NCBI GenBank assembly: GCA_965227255.1
Contig: CBDDFS010000005.1
Coordinates: 62,001-126,000 of the forward strand
Origin: CBDDFS01 sp965227255
GTDB taxonomy: Bacteria > Bacteroidota > Bacteroidia > Flavobacteriales_E > Vicingaceae
Reading direction: 5' to 3'
Length of the DNA: 64,000 nucleotides
Below the pieces are notes generated by a model. It did no database searches. It was not told where the DNA came from and saw only the letters and a program-made list of their open reading frames with translations. Of this stretch, positions 37,343 through 45,767 are shown one piece after another (the first letter of the stretch is position 1; every line of letters starts with the position of its first letter). The translations under genes were made by a program, and so were the position numbers.

Positions 37343-38130
37343 TATCTAAAATTTAATTCTTTATCCCTCAATTTGTTTTTACTTCTCGGATATACATTTT
37401 CAGTAAAATGAAACATATTTCCCGCAGCAATACCTGACAATTCCCTAATAGAAGATGCCTCAATAAAATCAAATGTCTCCATGGCTCCGCCGCAAGCTAT
37501 GACGGGCAAGTCGGTCATTTCAACCAATTTTTGAATATTGGATAAATCGTATCCTTCCCCACTCCCATCCCGATCGATTGAGTTAAAAAATATCTCACCA
37601 CATCCAAGATTTTCAACAAATCGAACAATTTCACTCATGTTCTTATATGGAAGTCTCTTTGTGCCAAATTCACTGTAAAATGTTGGCTCGTTGTTTTCAA
37701 TCTTATAGTCCAGGGATGCTATGATGGCTTGAGAGCCAAAAACGGAAACCGCCTTTTCAACTACCTTTGGATTGGTGTGAATTATGGTGTTCAAAACAAC
37801 CTTATCCGCTCCTTTCATCAAATACTTCTGGATAGTTTCAAAATCACGAATTCCTCCTCCAAACGAAAGAGGCATAAAGCATTCTTTTGATACAAGTTCA
37901 AGAATCTCGTCAATTGACTTTACCCTTTTAATTTTATGATCGTCTCGTCCACTATTATAGATTCTTTCCCTGGATATGTCTATATAGATAAGCTCGTCTA
38001 TATCCCATTCATTATATCTGCGAACCTCATTTACGACATTTCCAATGATCTTGTGCGAAACAAATCCTTCGCTTCGCACAATGAGTCCGTTCTTAATAAA
38101 TAATACAGGTATAAGCCTCTGTTTAAGCAC
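37342..38130 (-). CDS. HisF-like ammonia-channelling subunit of the glycan amidotransferase
   Basis: 262 residues, a (beta/alpha)8 barrel of the HisF type. RLIPVLFIKNGLIVRS replaces the HisF lead-in RIIPCLD, FGGGIRDFETI and ADKVVLNT are phosphate-binding loops, and IDRDGSGEGYDL and ACGGAME complete the barrel. The cyclase-type first Asp is absent (LFIK), so it is unlikely to make imidazole-glycerol phosphate and should instead pass ammonia to the WbpG-like enzyme. It is encoded between wbpG and hisH-like genes, as in other acetamidino-sugar loci. Confidence 0.85.
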   Translation of the reverse strand: MLKQRLIPVLFIKNGLIVRSEGFVSHKIIGNVVNEVRRYNEWDIDELIYIDISRERIYNSGRDDHKIKRVKSIDEILELVSKECFMPLSFGGGIRDFETIQKYLMKGADKVVLNTIIHTNPKVVEKAVSVFGSQAIIASLDYKIENNEPTFYSEFGTKRLPYKNMSEIVRFVENLGCGEIFFNSIDRDGSGEGYDLSNIQKLVEMTDLPVIACGGAMETFDFIEASSIRELSGIAAGNMFHFTENVYPRSKNKLRDKELNFR

Positions 38131-38728
38131 TGTGTTGAATTATGTGATTTAAAAGTTTGAGGCCAGGTTCCTGACTTTTCTCAGGATGAAATTGAAGACC
38201 GAAAATCTGATTGTCTCGAATCACGCCAGAACAGAATTCCATTCCGTAATCAGACTTGAAAAGAATGTCATTTTCATCTTCAACTTTGCAGTAATATGAG
38301 TGAACAAAGTAAAAATCACTCTCGTGGCTTTTATATTCCTTAATATTCGTGGATACATTATTCCATCCCATATGTGGGATAATTAGCTGAATCTCTTTTT
38401 TCATTGGAAGAACCTCTCCCTTTATAAGGTCGAGACCTTCATTTTCGCCAAACTCATAGCTTTTAGTAAACAATAATTGCATACCTAAACAAATACCAAG
38501 CAATATTGATCCTTCTGATAATTTGGACTTAATACTTTGATCCAGACCTAAATTTTTAAGTCTGCTCATGGCCTCTGGAAATGCACCAACGCCAGGTAGT
38601 ATCATGAAGTCAGCTTTCCCTAGGTCATCTGAATTTTTTGCAAGAAAAGGCTGATAACCTAACTTTTCAAGGGCATTCTTTACCGATGCAATATTTCCCA
38701 TTTCTATGTCTATGACACCTATATTCAT
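38123..38728 (-). CDS. HisH-like glutamine amidotransferase subunit (glycan paralogue)
   Basis: 201 residues of class I glutaminase. The nucleophile is in ILLGICLGMQLLF, and the His-Glu pair is in FGLQFHPEKS. The N terminus (IGVIDIEMGNIASVKNALEKLG) is HisH-like. It would release ammonia from glutamine for the HisF-like barrel and, through it, the amidotransferase. It overlaps the hisF-like gene by 8 bases and begins 1 base after pseI, so stoichiometric expression of the trio is likely. Confidence 0.88.
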   Translation of the reverse strand: MNIGVIDIEMGNIASVKNALEKLGYQPFLAKNSDDLGKADFMILPGVGAFPEAMSRLKNLGLDQSIKSKLSEGSILLGICLGMQLLFTKSYEFGENEGLDLIKGEVLPMKKEIQLIIPHMGWNNVSTNIKEYKSHESDFYFVHSYYCKVEDENDILFKSDYGMEFCSGVIRDNQIFGLQFHPEKSQEPGLKLLNHIIQHSA

Positions 38729-38729
38729 A

Positions 38730-39773
38730 TCACCAGTCTATATATTCATTAGATAGGGAAGTCCCTCTTTCCAAATCACATCTAGCTATTTTGCCAAGAA
38801 CTTCCTCAAAATATTTAGGATGCATTCCAAAACCCGGACGAATACTTCTGATATTTTCAGTACTAAATGCGTCACCTTTCCTAATATCCTGCACTACATA
38901 CAAAGAGCGACTAAAACTTCGACTCTTTATTTGTTTTTCACTTAGGTCATAGTTTACTTTTCCCATCGCTTTTTCAGCGGATCGTATCGAATGTACAAGT
39001 TGGGAAAATTCATTCTCATCCAATGAAAAAGATGCATCAGGGCCCCCGATGCTTTTATCAAGTATGAAATGCTTTTCAATAATTTTTGCACCCAAGGCAA
39101 CCGCAACGGTGGGAACAACAGTCCCCATAGTATGATCAGAGAGACCAACTTCCACACCAAATTCTTTCTTGTACTCCTTGATCATTCTCAAATTAGCCTC
39201 TTCTATTGGAGCCGGATAACTCGAGGTACATTTTAGTATGGCGATATCATTGTTTTTATTCTCACGACATGCATTCACTGCCAATTCAATATCCTCCTTA
39301 GTGGCAATGCCGGTAGAAAGAATAACGGGTTTGCCTGTTTTAGCCACTCTTTTGATGAGTGGAATATCTGTTATCTCGAATGATGCAATTTTATACGCAG
39401 GACAATTTAGACTTTCCAATAAGTCGACCGCTGTTTCATCGAAAGGGGAACTAAAACATATTAATGATTCTTCTTGTGCAACCTCAAATAATCTTTGATG
39501 CCATTCAAATGGAGTGTGCGCTTCTTTATATAAATCGTAATAAGTACGTCCATCCCAAATAGAATTTGATTTGACAATAAAATCATCTTTTTCAGAATTA
39601 ATTGTAATGGTATCCGGTGTGTATGTCTGTAACTTAATTGCATCAGCTCCGGTTCTTTTTGCTGCACGTATTGTCTCTTCAGCTATTTTAAGACTTCCAT
39701 TGTGATTTGCTGATAATTCAGCAACAATTAACACCTGTGAGTCGCTCGTGACTTCCCTGTGATCAATGAACAT
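38730..39773 (-). CDS. pseI: Pseudaminic acid synthase (NeuB family, PseI type)
   Basis: 347 residues. VAELSANHNGSLKIAEETI and GADAIKLQTYTPDTITI are the NeuB-family barrel motifs with the PseI-typical TPDT signature, and IWDGRTYYDLYKEAHTPFEWH is characteristic of PseI. The C-terminal ~60 residues (SRSLYVVQDIRKGDAFSTENIRSIRP) form the SAF antifreeze-like domain. The enzyme condenses phosphoenolpyruvate with a 6-deoxy-2,4-diacylamino altrose to give a pseudaminic acid. It overlaps the formyltransferase gene by 11 bases. Confidence 0.9.
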   Translation of the reverse strand: MFIDHREVTSDSQVLIVAELSANHNGSLKIAEETIRAAKRTGADAIKLQTYTPDTITINSEKDDFIVKSNSIWDGRTYYDLYKEAHTPFEWHQRLFEVAQEESLICFSSPFDETAVDLLESLNCPAYKIASFEITDIPLIKRVAKTGKPVILSTGIATKEDIELAVNACRENKNNDIAILKCTSSYPAPIEEANLRMIKEYKKEFGVEVGLSDHTMGTVVPTVAVALGAKIIEKHFILDKSIGGPDASFSLDENEFSQLVHSIRSAEKAMGKVNYDLSEKQIKSRSFSRSLYVVQDIRKGDAFSTENIRSIRPGFGMHPKYFEEVLGKIARCDLERGTSLSNEYIDW

Positions 39774-40635
39774 AACTTTTCAATATTTGGCCAATTTCTA
39801 ATTTATGAGACCCATTTCTTATCAATTCCAGGCGAACCAGGCCGTTCGGAGTCTTGACTCGGATTGGATCAAGACTAATTACACTGCCATTGGGCAGGTC
39901 TCCATGATAACCGCAATCATCAAAAGATATGCGATCGATTATTATTTTTTCGTCTCCCGCAAAAGTATATGCTCCCGGATAAGGTTGACATTGAGCCCGC
40001 ACCCAATTATAGATTCTTCTTTTCTGCCAATTCCAGTTGATCAAACCATCTTCAGGAATCCTTTTCCCAAACTCAGTAGCAACTTTATTGTTCTGCTTAA
40101 GAAGATCATAATTCTTTTCTGAAATAAGACGCAGAGTCTCGAGAAGCATATTAGGATATATTTCTGCAAATCTTTCAAGTATATCAGCACCGGTATCATT
40201 AGGGTCAATTGGAATCCTTTTTTGAAGAATTATGTCTCCGGCATCACACTCTTTGACCATTTTATGTACTGTGACTCCAGTCATTTCTTCATCATTGATA
40301 ATTGCCCATACATGGGGAGTCCTGCCCCGGTATTTTGGAAGTAATGAACCGTGAATGTTTATGGCTATCTTATCAGGAGCGTGTAAGATATCTTCATTAA
40401 CTATGAATAGATAATTAATTGAGACCAAAACATCAATTCGTTCTTTCAACAAGACCTGATAACCATCTTTTTTTCTTGGGTTTCCAGAAAAAATGGGGAT
40501 TGAATCCTTGAAGCAATAATGGTGAATTTCCTCTGAGGCCGAATTTGTCATAACGAAACAAATTTCATGCTCTTGGTGTAATTGCTTTAGACAAACCAAT
40601 CCAAGATTACCACTCGCCAAAACTCCGAGCTTCAT
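39763..40635 (-). CDS. Sugar-N-formyltransferase-like protein (second of two)
   Basis: 290 residues. INIHGSLLPKYRGRTPHVWAI is the formyltransferase core with catalytic Asn and His, and VKECDAGDIILQKRIPI has the Asp. A C-terminal region (VRAQCQPYPGAYTFAGDEKIIID) resembles the OB-like domain of methionyl-tRNA and ArnA formyltransferases, which binds the acceptor. With pseB, pseF and pseI around it, it probably formylates an amine of the nonulosonic acid precursor. It overlaps the GNAT gene by 4 bases and pseI by 11. Confidence 0.82.
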   Translation of the reverse strand: MKLGVLASGNLGLVCLKQLHQEHEICFVMTNSASEEIHHYCFKDSIPIFSGNPRKKDGYQVLLKERIDVLVSINYLFIVNEDILHAPDKIAINIHGSLLPKYRGRTPHVWAIINDEEMTGVTVHKMVKECDAGDIILQKRIPIDPNDTGADILERFAEIYPNMLLETLRLISEKNYDLLKQNNKVATEFGKRIPEDGLINWNWQKRRIYNWVRAQCQPYPGAYTFAGDEKIIIDRISFDDCGYHGDLPNGSVISLDPIRVKTPNGLVRLELIRNGSHKLEIGQILKSYVH

Positions 40636-41204
40636 TGATTCTTAAACGTTGAATGAATAACTACATTTTTAAACTCACCATTGTGCAGACAATGATCTCT
40701 GAGTATAGCGTCCTCGAAGAAATCATTCTTCTTTAATACATCATATAAATACGGTCTCAGGTCAAATGCATAAACAAAGACTTTATGAAGGTCCAGTTCT
40801 TCAAAAGCCACGGCTTTTATCATTTTTAAAAATTGGGTCCAATGCAATTCGAACTCACCCTTCTCCAATTCAGTGTTCATGATGAATGATATTTCTGCGT
40901 GCTTATCCATCCAATTTATATGAACCAATCCTCCATAACCAATACATATTTCATTTTTCAAATAAGAAAAAAGGATTTGTTCAGGTTTTTCCTTTTCAAA
41001 TAAAAATGCAATGACATTCTCAAAGTATTGGTCTTGACCTTCTTTTGTCAGCAATGAATGCTGTCGTAAATGATACATCTGCTCATTTCTCCATTGCATA
41101 ATGGAATATCGATCCTCATCTCTGATCGGCACAATTTTAAATTCATCCGAGACGTAGACCTGACGTTTTAGAATATTGTATGTTCTGGATTTATCCAATT
41201 TCAA
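40632..41204 (-). CDS. GNAT acyltransferase, PseH-like
   Basis: 190 residues. IMQWRNEQMYHLRQHSLLTKEGQDQYF is the N-terminal GNAT pattern seen in PseH and RimJ-type enzymes, and ICIGYGGLVHINWMDKHAEISFIM contains the pantetheine-binding strand. VFVYAFDLRPYLYDVLKKNDFFEDAILRDHCLHNGEFKNVVIHS is the usual RimJ-like end. A PseH role, N-acylating the 4-amino of the sugar, is inferred from its place between pseF and pseI and is not certain. No canonical pseC gene is next to it. Confidence 0.7.
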   Translation of the reverse strand: MKLDKSRTYNILKRQVYVSDEFKIVPIRDEDRYSIMQWRNEQMYHLRQHSLLTKEGQDQYFENVIAFLFEKEKPEQILFSYLKNEICIGYGGLVHINWMDKHAEISFIMNTELEKGEFELHWTQFLKMIKAVAFEELDLHKVFVYAFDLRPYLYDVLKKNDFFEDAILRDHCLHNGEFKNVVIHSTFKNQ

Positions 41205-41208
41205 TTAA

Positions 41209-41844
41209 TTATTTACTGCTATGTGATGGTTTCTCCATTAGAAACCAGGTTATATCATCCTGAGGGAAAGACCGGTCATTTTTGTAACAAAAACCATAAT
41301 CGATTAATTCAAGATCAGAATACCTCTCCATTAATTCTCCAGCAAAATCTCTTTTGAACAGCCTGTCTTGGTTGCCGCGATATGAAATGGTCATTGGACT
41401 GGGGTTATAATACTCACATACCAAAATATACCTTGAACTCATTTCATATAACTTCTCATAAACCAATGGCAACATATCCGGATTTATATGAATAAGGACT
41501 CCTTTGGTAAAAGTCAATTCATACTTTTTTTCGCTTTTATAATCAAAAATAGAACCATGGAATAAATTGGCTCCCTCAAGATTGCTCTTTAGAATATTGA
41601 AAGCATTTTCATTAATCTCAACTCCACCTATGATTGTATTTGGATAGAGTTTCTTAATCGCTAGCAAATTCATACCGATGTTGGCGCCGAATTCGATCAC
41701 AGACTCAGGCCTTCCGACCCTGGCCATCGCCTTTGAAAAAAAGTTAAGATTGGACGCCAGATACTCAATGCTTTTATTTCTGTCTATGTATTCCGTGCCG
41801 AAGTCACCGGCCCAAAACTCTTCTTGTTCTGTTTTATAATTCAT
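41209..41844 (-). CDS. Pseudaminic acid biosynthesis-associated methylase (TIGR03587 type)
   Basis: 211 residues. FWAGDFGTEYIDRN at the N terminus and VIEFGANIGMNLLAIKKLYP (SAM motif I) are diagnostic of this small methyltransferase family, and FTKGVLIHINPDMLPLVYEKLY and LVCEYYNPSPMTISYRGNQDRLFKRDFAGE follow. The family co-occurs with pseudaminic-acid-type loci, though its substrate is not established. It overlaps pseF by 4 bases and sits 4 bases from the GNAT gene. Confidence 0.87.
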   Translation of the reverse strand: MNYKTEQEEFWAGDFGTEYIDRNKSIEYLASNLNFFSKAMARVGRPESVIEFGANIGMNLLAIKKLYPNTIIGGVEINENAFNILKSNLEGANLFHGSIFDYKSEKKYELTFTKGVLIHINPDMLPLVYEKLYEMSSRYILVCEYYNPSPMTISYRGNQDRLFKRDFAGELMERYSDLELIDYGFCYKNDRSFPQDDITWFLMEKPSHSSK

Positions 41845-42536
41845 TCCTTTGATTTATTTATCATTTTATATTTTAATTCAGCCATGATCCAGTCATCTTC
41901 TGTATCAATATCCTGTGTTTCCAGTGGGTCTAATACCAAGGCTGAAGAATTCTCTCCAAATAATTTTGGTTCTCGTAGAAAATGCTCGGTTCTTAACCAA
42001 TAAAACTGACCAGCATCATGATACATGGCCTCGAGATCCTGCGATCGAGCATTTAGGTTCTCAGGCCAATTCATTAATACTTTATTTTCCTTAAAACGAA
42101 GAGATCGCTGGATTGGGTAAGAAAATTCTGTTACCGAAAATACAGTGCTTAAAGCCTCCTGCTGCATCTTCTCGTAACCTTCTTTTAATCTCCCTCTTTT
42201 TAACAAGGGCGAAGTCGGATAAAGCAGACAAATTGATTCAAATTTCATTCCTATGGATCCATACTCTTGAACGACTTCAAGAATGACATCGGCTGTAGTT
42301 GCATAATCGTCTGAATTCTTCATACTCCTCAAAAAAGGGACAGATGCACCTAATAATTTCGCCATATCCGCAATCTTAGGACTATCCGTAGAAACCATGA
42401 CTTCAGAAAACAGATCACTTGCAAGAGCATTTTTTATTGCGTATGCAATTATCGGTTCACCTAAAAACGATCGAATGTTTTTGTTGGGAATCCGCTTGCT
42501 CCCTGACCGAGCCGGTATGATACAAAGGTCTGCCAT
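41841..42536 (-). CDS. pseF: CMP-pseudaminic acid synthetase (cytidylyltransferase)
   Basis: 231 residues. IIPARSGSKRIPNKNIRSFLGEPIIAYAI is the nucleotide-binding motif of CMP-sugar synthetases, VMVSTDSPKIADMAK and LLYPTSPLLKRGRLKEG are the following motifs, and VLDPLETQDIDTEDDW is the conserved metal-binding end. Length and motifs fit PseF better than NeuA or KdsB. It activates the nonulosonic acid with CTP. It starts 9 bases after pseB, where canonical clusters often carry pseC. Confidence 0.87.
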   Translation of the reverse strand: MADLCIIPARSGSKRIPNKNIRSFLGEPIIAYAIKNALASDLFSEVMVSTDSPKIADMAKLLGASVPFLRSMKNSDDYATTADVILEVVQEYGSIGMKFESICLLYPTSPLLKRGRLKEGYEKMQQEALSTVFSVTEFSYPIQRSLRFKENKVLMNWPENLNARSQDLEAMYHDAGQFYWLRTEHFLREPKLFGENSSALVLDPLETQDIDTEDDWIMAELKYKMINKSKE

Positions 42537-42545
42537 ATGTTAAAT

Positions 42546-43562
42546 TCACTGAACAGTAAATTCGGGATCGACGTGTTTTTTTATCAATTCTCTCAATTCG
42601 TCAACAGACACCCAATCCTTGTTTATTCCTGAATTGTAGGAAAAACCTTCTTCGACTTTTTGAGCTGAGAACTCTTTGACAAATTCACCCAGATCCCAAT
42701 GTAACTCTTGAGGTAGGATGGTGTAATATTTCCCAACATCGTAGGTAGAAAAAGAATCAGATTTGGTAATCATTTCCTCATGAATTTTTTCTCCGGGACG
42801 AATTCCGATAACTTCATGTTTACATTCTGGACCAATGGCTTCAGCCAAATCGAGAATTTTAAATGATGGGATTTTTGGCACAAATATTTCTCCTCCCCAG
42901 GCATGTTTCATTGCATGCAATACCATATCCACTCCTTCTTCTAAAGAAATATTGAATCTGGTCATCTCTGGATCAGTGATCGGAAGCCTTCCTTCTTTTC
43001 TTTTATTGAGAAAAAATGGAATAACACTGCCATTCGATCCCATAACATTTCCATATCTAACAACAGAAAACTTGATCTTCTTCTTTCCTCTTATGTTGTT
43101 GGCCGCAATAAATAGCTTGTCAGAACAAAGCTTGGTAGCCCCATAAAGATTAATAGGAGCTGCAGCTTTATCCGTTGAAAGCGCCACTACATCAGTCACT
43201 GTTTCACTTTCAATACAGGCATTTATGATATTCTCAGCGCCAAAAATATTGGTTTTGACGCACTCCATTGGATTGTATTCTGCAATGGGTACATGCTTCA
43301 TGGCCGCAGCATGAATCACGCAATCTATCCCTTTTAGAGCTCTTTTAATTCGATCATAATCTCTAACATCTCCAATAAAATATCGAAGAAATGGGTAATC
43401 TTTTGGTGAAAACTTCTGAGCCATCTGAAACTGTTTTTGTTCATCCCTGGAGAAAACCACTAGTCTCTCAATGCCATGATGATTCTCTATGATAGTCTCA
43501 ACAAGTTTTTGCCCCAGAGAACCAGTTCCACCAGTAATTAATATGGATCTAAATTTTTGCAT
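42546..43562 (-). CDS. pseB: UDP-N-acetylglucosamine 4,6-dehydratase, inverting (PseB)
   Basis: 338 residues of the short-chain dehydrogenase family. ILITGGTGSLGQKLVE is the NAD(P) loop (residues 11-17), VVFSRDEQKQFQMA the PseB-typical second strand, and ALSTDKAAAPINLYGATKLCSDKLF holds the catalytic Thr-Asp-Lys and the Tyr-x-x-x-Lys region. The enzyme removes water from UDP-GlcNAc and inverts C5, the first step towards pseudaminic acid. It begins inside the wzt coding sequence (14-base overlap). Confidence 0.92.
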   Translation of the reverse strand: MQKFRSILITGGTGSLGQKLVETIIENHHGIERLVVFSRDEQKQFQMAQKFSPKDYPFLRYFIGDVRDYDRIKRALKGIDCVIHAAAMKHVPIAEYNPMECVKTNIFGAENIINACIESETVTDVVALSTDKAAAPINLYGATKLCSDKLFIAANNIRGKKKIKFSVVRYGNVMGSNGSVIPFFLNKRKEGRLPITDPEMTRFNISLEEGVDMVLHAMKHAWGGEIFVPKIPSFKILDLAEAIGPECKHEVIGIRPGEKIHEEMITKSDSFSTYDVGKYYTILPQELHWDLGEFVKEFSAQKVEEGFSYNSGINKDWVSVDELRELIKKHVDPEFTVQ

Positions 43563-44871
43563 TCTTTTCCTGTTTTGATATTGTCCATTGGTAAATAGGT
43601 CTTGTCAATGCGTTTCCGAAGTCACCGTAGATGTAATTTTCGTTTTCGTATTTGACATTGAAGTGAATGATGCCATTCAGCTTGTAATGCTCCCTCTTTG
43701 GACTAATTATTTGAAGAGAAATCAAATAATCATTGGTTCCAAAAGTGTTTTTCGGGATTTCACAAATAGCTTCATAAGAACCACTTTGTCTTGATTCAGA
43801 AGGATTCAAGTCTGTAAGTTGAGTTGTCAGAAAAGGTGAATCTGTTCCCGCAGAGACCGAGATGACCAACCTTAAATCAGGTGTTATCGTAGTAAGATGA
43901 AAGTCTATTTTGATCAGTATCTTTTCATTTGATTTAAATGCGCTGCGAGCTTGATGATTTTCATCCATTATGGTCAATCGATCAATTTCTAAAAAGGAAG
44001 ATGCGCCATCAACTTTACCTTCTAAACTTCTATAAATGTCTGCCTTTTCAATAATGCTTTTACTTTCAAATTGATTTGAAAAATTCAGATACTGACGAAT
44101 GGCATCTTCTGTATTTCCTATCATCTCAATCTTCCCCTTTTCTAGGACCAAAGCACTGTGACACAACGTCTTAATTGAATTCATATTATGACTTACAAAC
44201 AAGACAGTTCTCCCCTGGTTAGAACTTACATCCTTCATTTTTCCCACAGCCTTTTTCTGAAAGTCGGCATCTCCAACGGCCAGAACCTCATCAACAACCA
44301 GAATTTCGGGCTCCAGAAAAGCCGCAACGGCAAATCCCAGCCGAACCGTCATTCCGCTTGAGTATCGCTTGGTAGGTGTATCAAGATATTTAGCAACTCC
44401 AGCAAAGTCGACGATCTCATCAAGTTTTCTGTCAATTTCACCTTTGCGCATTCCCATGATGGTTCCGTTCATATAAATATTTTCCCTGCCAGTAAGTTCT
44501 GGATGAAAGCCAGTGCCCACCTCAAGTAGAGAAGCCAGTCGCCCTTGAACTCTAATTTCCCCATTGGTGGGAGAAGTAACACGAGACAATAATTTGAGTA
44601 GTGTAGATTTTCCGGCACCATTTTTCCCAATGATACCCATGACCTCTCCTTTTTTCACTTCAAAATTAATATCCTTTAATGCCCAGACCACTTCACCACG
44701 TTCTGCTTTTTGACTTCTATCATTTGATTGACCAACTTTTTGAAATGGATCTTCCTTTCCTCTGATCTTAGCATAAAATCGATTCAAATCGTGAGAAATA
44801 GTCCCGGTTCCTATTTCTCCCAATCGATACAATTTGGCAACCTGTTCAAATTCTATTGCATTTTTAATCAT
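43549..44871 (-). CDS. wzt: Polysaccharide ABC transporter ATP-binding subunit with C-terminal glycan-binding domain (Wzt)
   Basis: 440 residues from the preferred ATG at 44871, which is one base from the stop of wzm; an earlier ATG at 44937 overlaps it. Walker A GKNGAGKSTLLKLL, signature YSSGMTVRLGFAV and Walker B ILVVDEVLAVGD are clear. After about residue 250 a non-ATPase region (SFLEIDRLTIMDENHQ ... LISLQIISPKREHYKLNGI) matches the Wzt_C beta-sandwich that recognises the polymer's modified end. It powers export of an undecaprenol-linked glycan by Wzm. Confidence 0.92.
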   Translation of the reverse strand: MIKNAIEFEQVAKLYRLGEIGTGTISHDLNRFYAKIRGKEDPFQKVGQSNDRSQKAERGEVVWALKDINFEVKKGEVMGIIGKNGAGKSTLLKLLSRVTSPTNGEIRVQGRLASLLEVGTGFHPELTGRENIYMNGTIMGMRKGEIDRKLDEIVDFAGVAKYLDTPTKRYSSGMTVRLGFAVAAFLEPEILVVDEVLAVGDADFQKKAVGKMKDVSSNQGRTVLFVSHNMNSIKTLCHSALVLEKGKIEMIGNTEDAIRQYLNFSNQFESKSIIEKADIYRSLEGKVDGASSFLEIDRLTIMDENHQARSAFKSNEKILIKIDFHLTTITPDLRLVISVSAGTDSPFLTTQLTDLNPSESRQSGSYEAICEIPKNTFGTNDYLISLQIISPKREHYKLNGIIHFNVKYENENYIYGDFGNALTRPIYQWTISKQEKNAKI

Positions 44872-44872
44872 A

Positions 44873-45724
44873 TCAGATCGTATCAATGAATTGTTTTTCG
44901 GTCTTATTGAATACCAAAATTCCAGTGAATAATGCAACTATGGTGAAGGAGATAGTATAGAACAAGGAATTCCAGCTAAAATACCCGGTACCTAGAAAGG
45001 CATATTTCACACCTTCCAATATTGGAGTCAATGGATTTGATTCAATAAGGAATCTATACTTATCCGGAATAATACTGAGAGGATAAATAACTGGGGAGGC
45101 ATACATAAGCAGCTGAATTCCAAATTGAATTAAAAAATTGAGATCACGATATTTTGTAGTCAAAGAAGTAAATAAGAGTCCAAAACCCAATCCCATGCCA
45201 GCCATTAATATCATATATAATGGGAAGAGCAGCAGGTTTAAATTTGGTTGAATATCTGCGCCTTTTATTATGAAATAAATATATACGCTCAAAAAAAGCA
45301 ACATCTGAATGCCAAACTTGATCAAAGCAGATACAATTTTGGAGAATGGCATTATAAGTCTTGGAAAATATACTTTTCCGAAAATCATTGCATTTACCGA
45401 AAAAGTCTTTGACGTTGTATTAAAACACTCAGCGAAATAATTCCAAATGGTGATGCCTGATAAATAGAACAAAACTTGTGGTAGTCCATCCGTTGATATA
45501 TTGGCAATTCTTCCAAAGACCAACATATATATCAAAGTGGTCAAAATTGGCTGCACCACAAACCAGATCGGACCGAGAATGGTTTGTTTGTATACAGTTA
45601 TTACGTCCCTTTTAATGAACATGACCAGCAAATCCCGATAACGCCATATATCCAACCAAGGTACCGACCATATTGAAGTCTGTGGACGAATAATGAGATC
45701 CCAATTTTTATTCCCAGATGTCAT
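44873..45724 (-). CDS. wzm: Polysaccharide ABC-2 transporter permease (Wzm)
   Basis: 283 residues with six hydrophobic segments. Family motifs include VTVYKQTILGPIWFVVQPILTTLIYMLVFGRIA near the N terminus and LLMYASPVIYPLSIIPDKYR before the last helices; ESNPLTPILEGVKY is typical of the ABC2 polysaccharide-export permeases. It forms the membrane channel with Wzt, which begins one base further on. The combination is normally part of the ABC-dependent pathway, not the Wzy-dependent one. Confidence 0.92.
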   Translation of the reverse strand: MTSGNKNWDLIIRPQTSIWSVPWLDIWRYRDLLVMFIKRDVITVYKQTILGPIWFVVQPILTTLIYMLVFGRIANISTDGLPQVLFYLSGITIWNYFAECFNTTSKTFSVNAMIFGKVYFPRLIMPFSKIVSALIKFGIQMLLFLSVYIYFIIKGADIQPNLNLLLFPLYMILMAGMGLGFGLLFTSLTTKYRDLNFLIQFGIQLLMYASPVIYPLSIIPDKYRFLIESNPLTPILEGVKYAFLGTGYFSWNSLFYTISFTIVALFTGILVFNKTEKQFIDTI

Positions 45725-45767
45725 TTAAATAGTTTGGCAAGTATATAATTGATTTCAATCGTGTGTT

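Noticed and set aside
36137..38728. hisH and hisF of histidine biosynthesis
   Set aside because: They sit with a wbpG-type amidotransferase and pseI, and the HisF-like barrel lacks the first catalytic Asp (RLIPVLFIK in place of the CLD motif).
39763..40635. Methionyl-tRNA formyltransferase (fmt)
   Set aside because: The core is similar, but its place between a GNAT and pseI with overlaps to both points to a sugar substrate.
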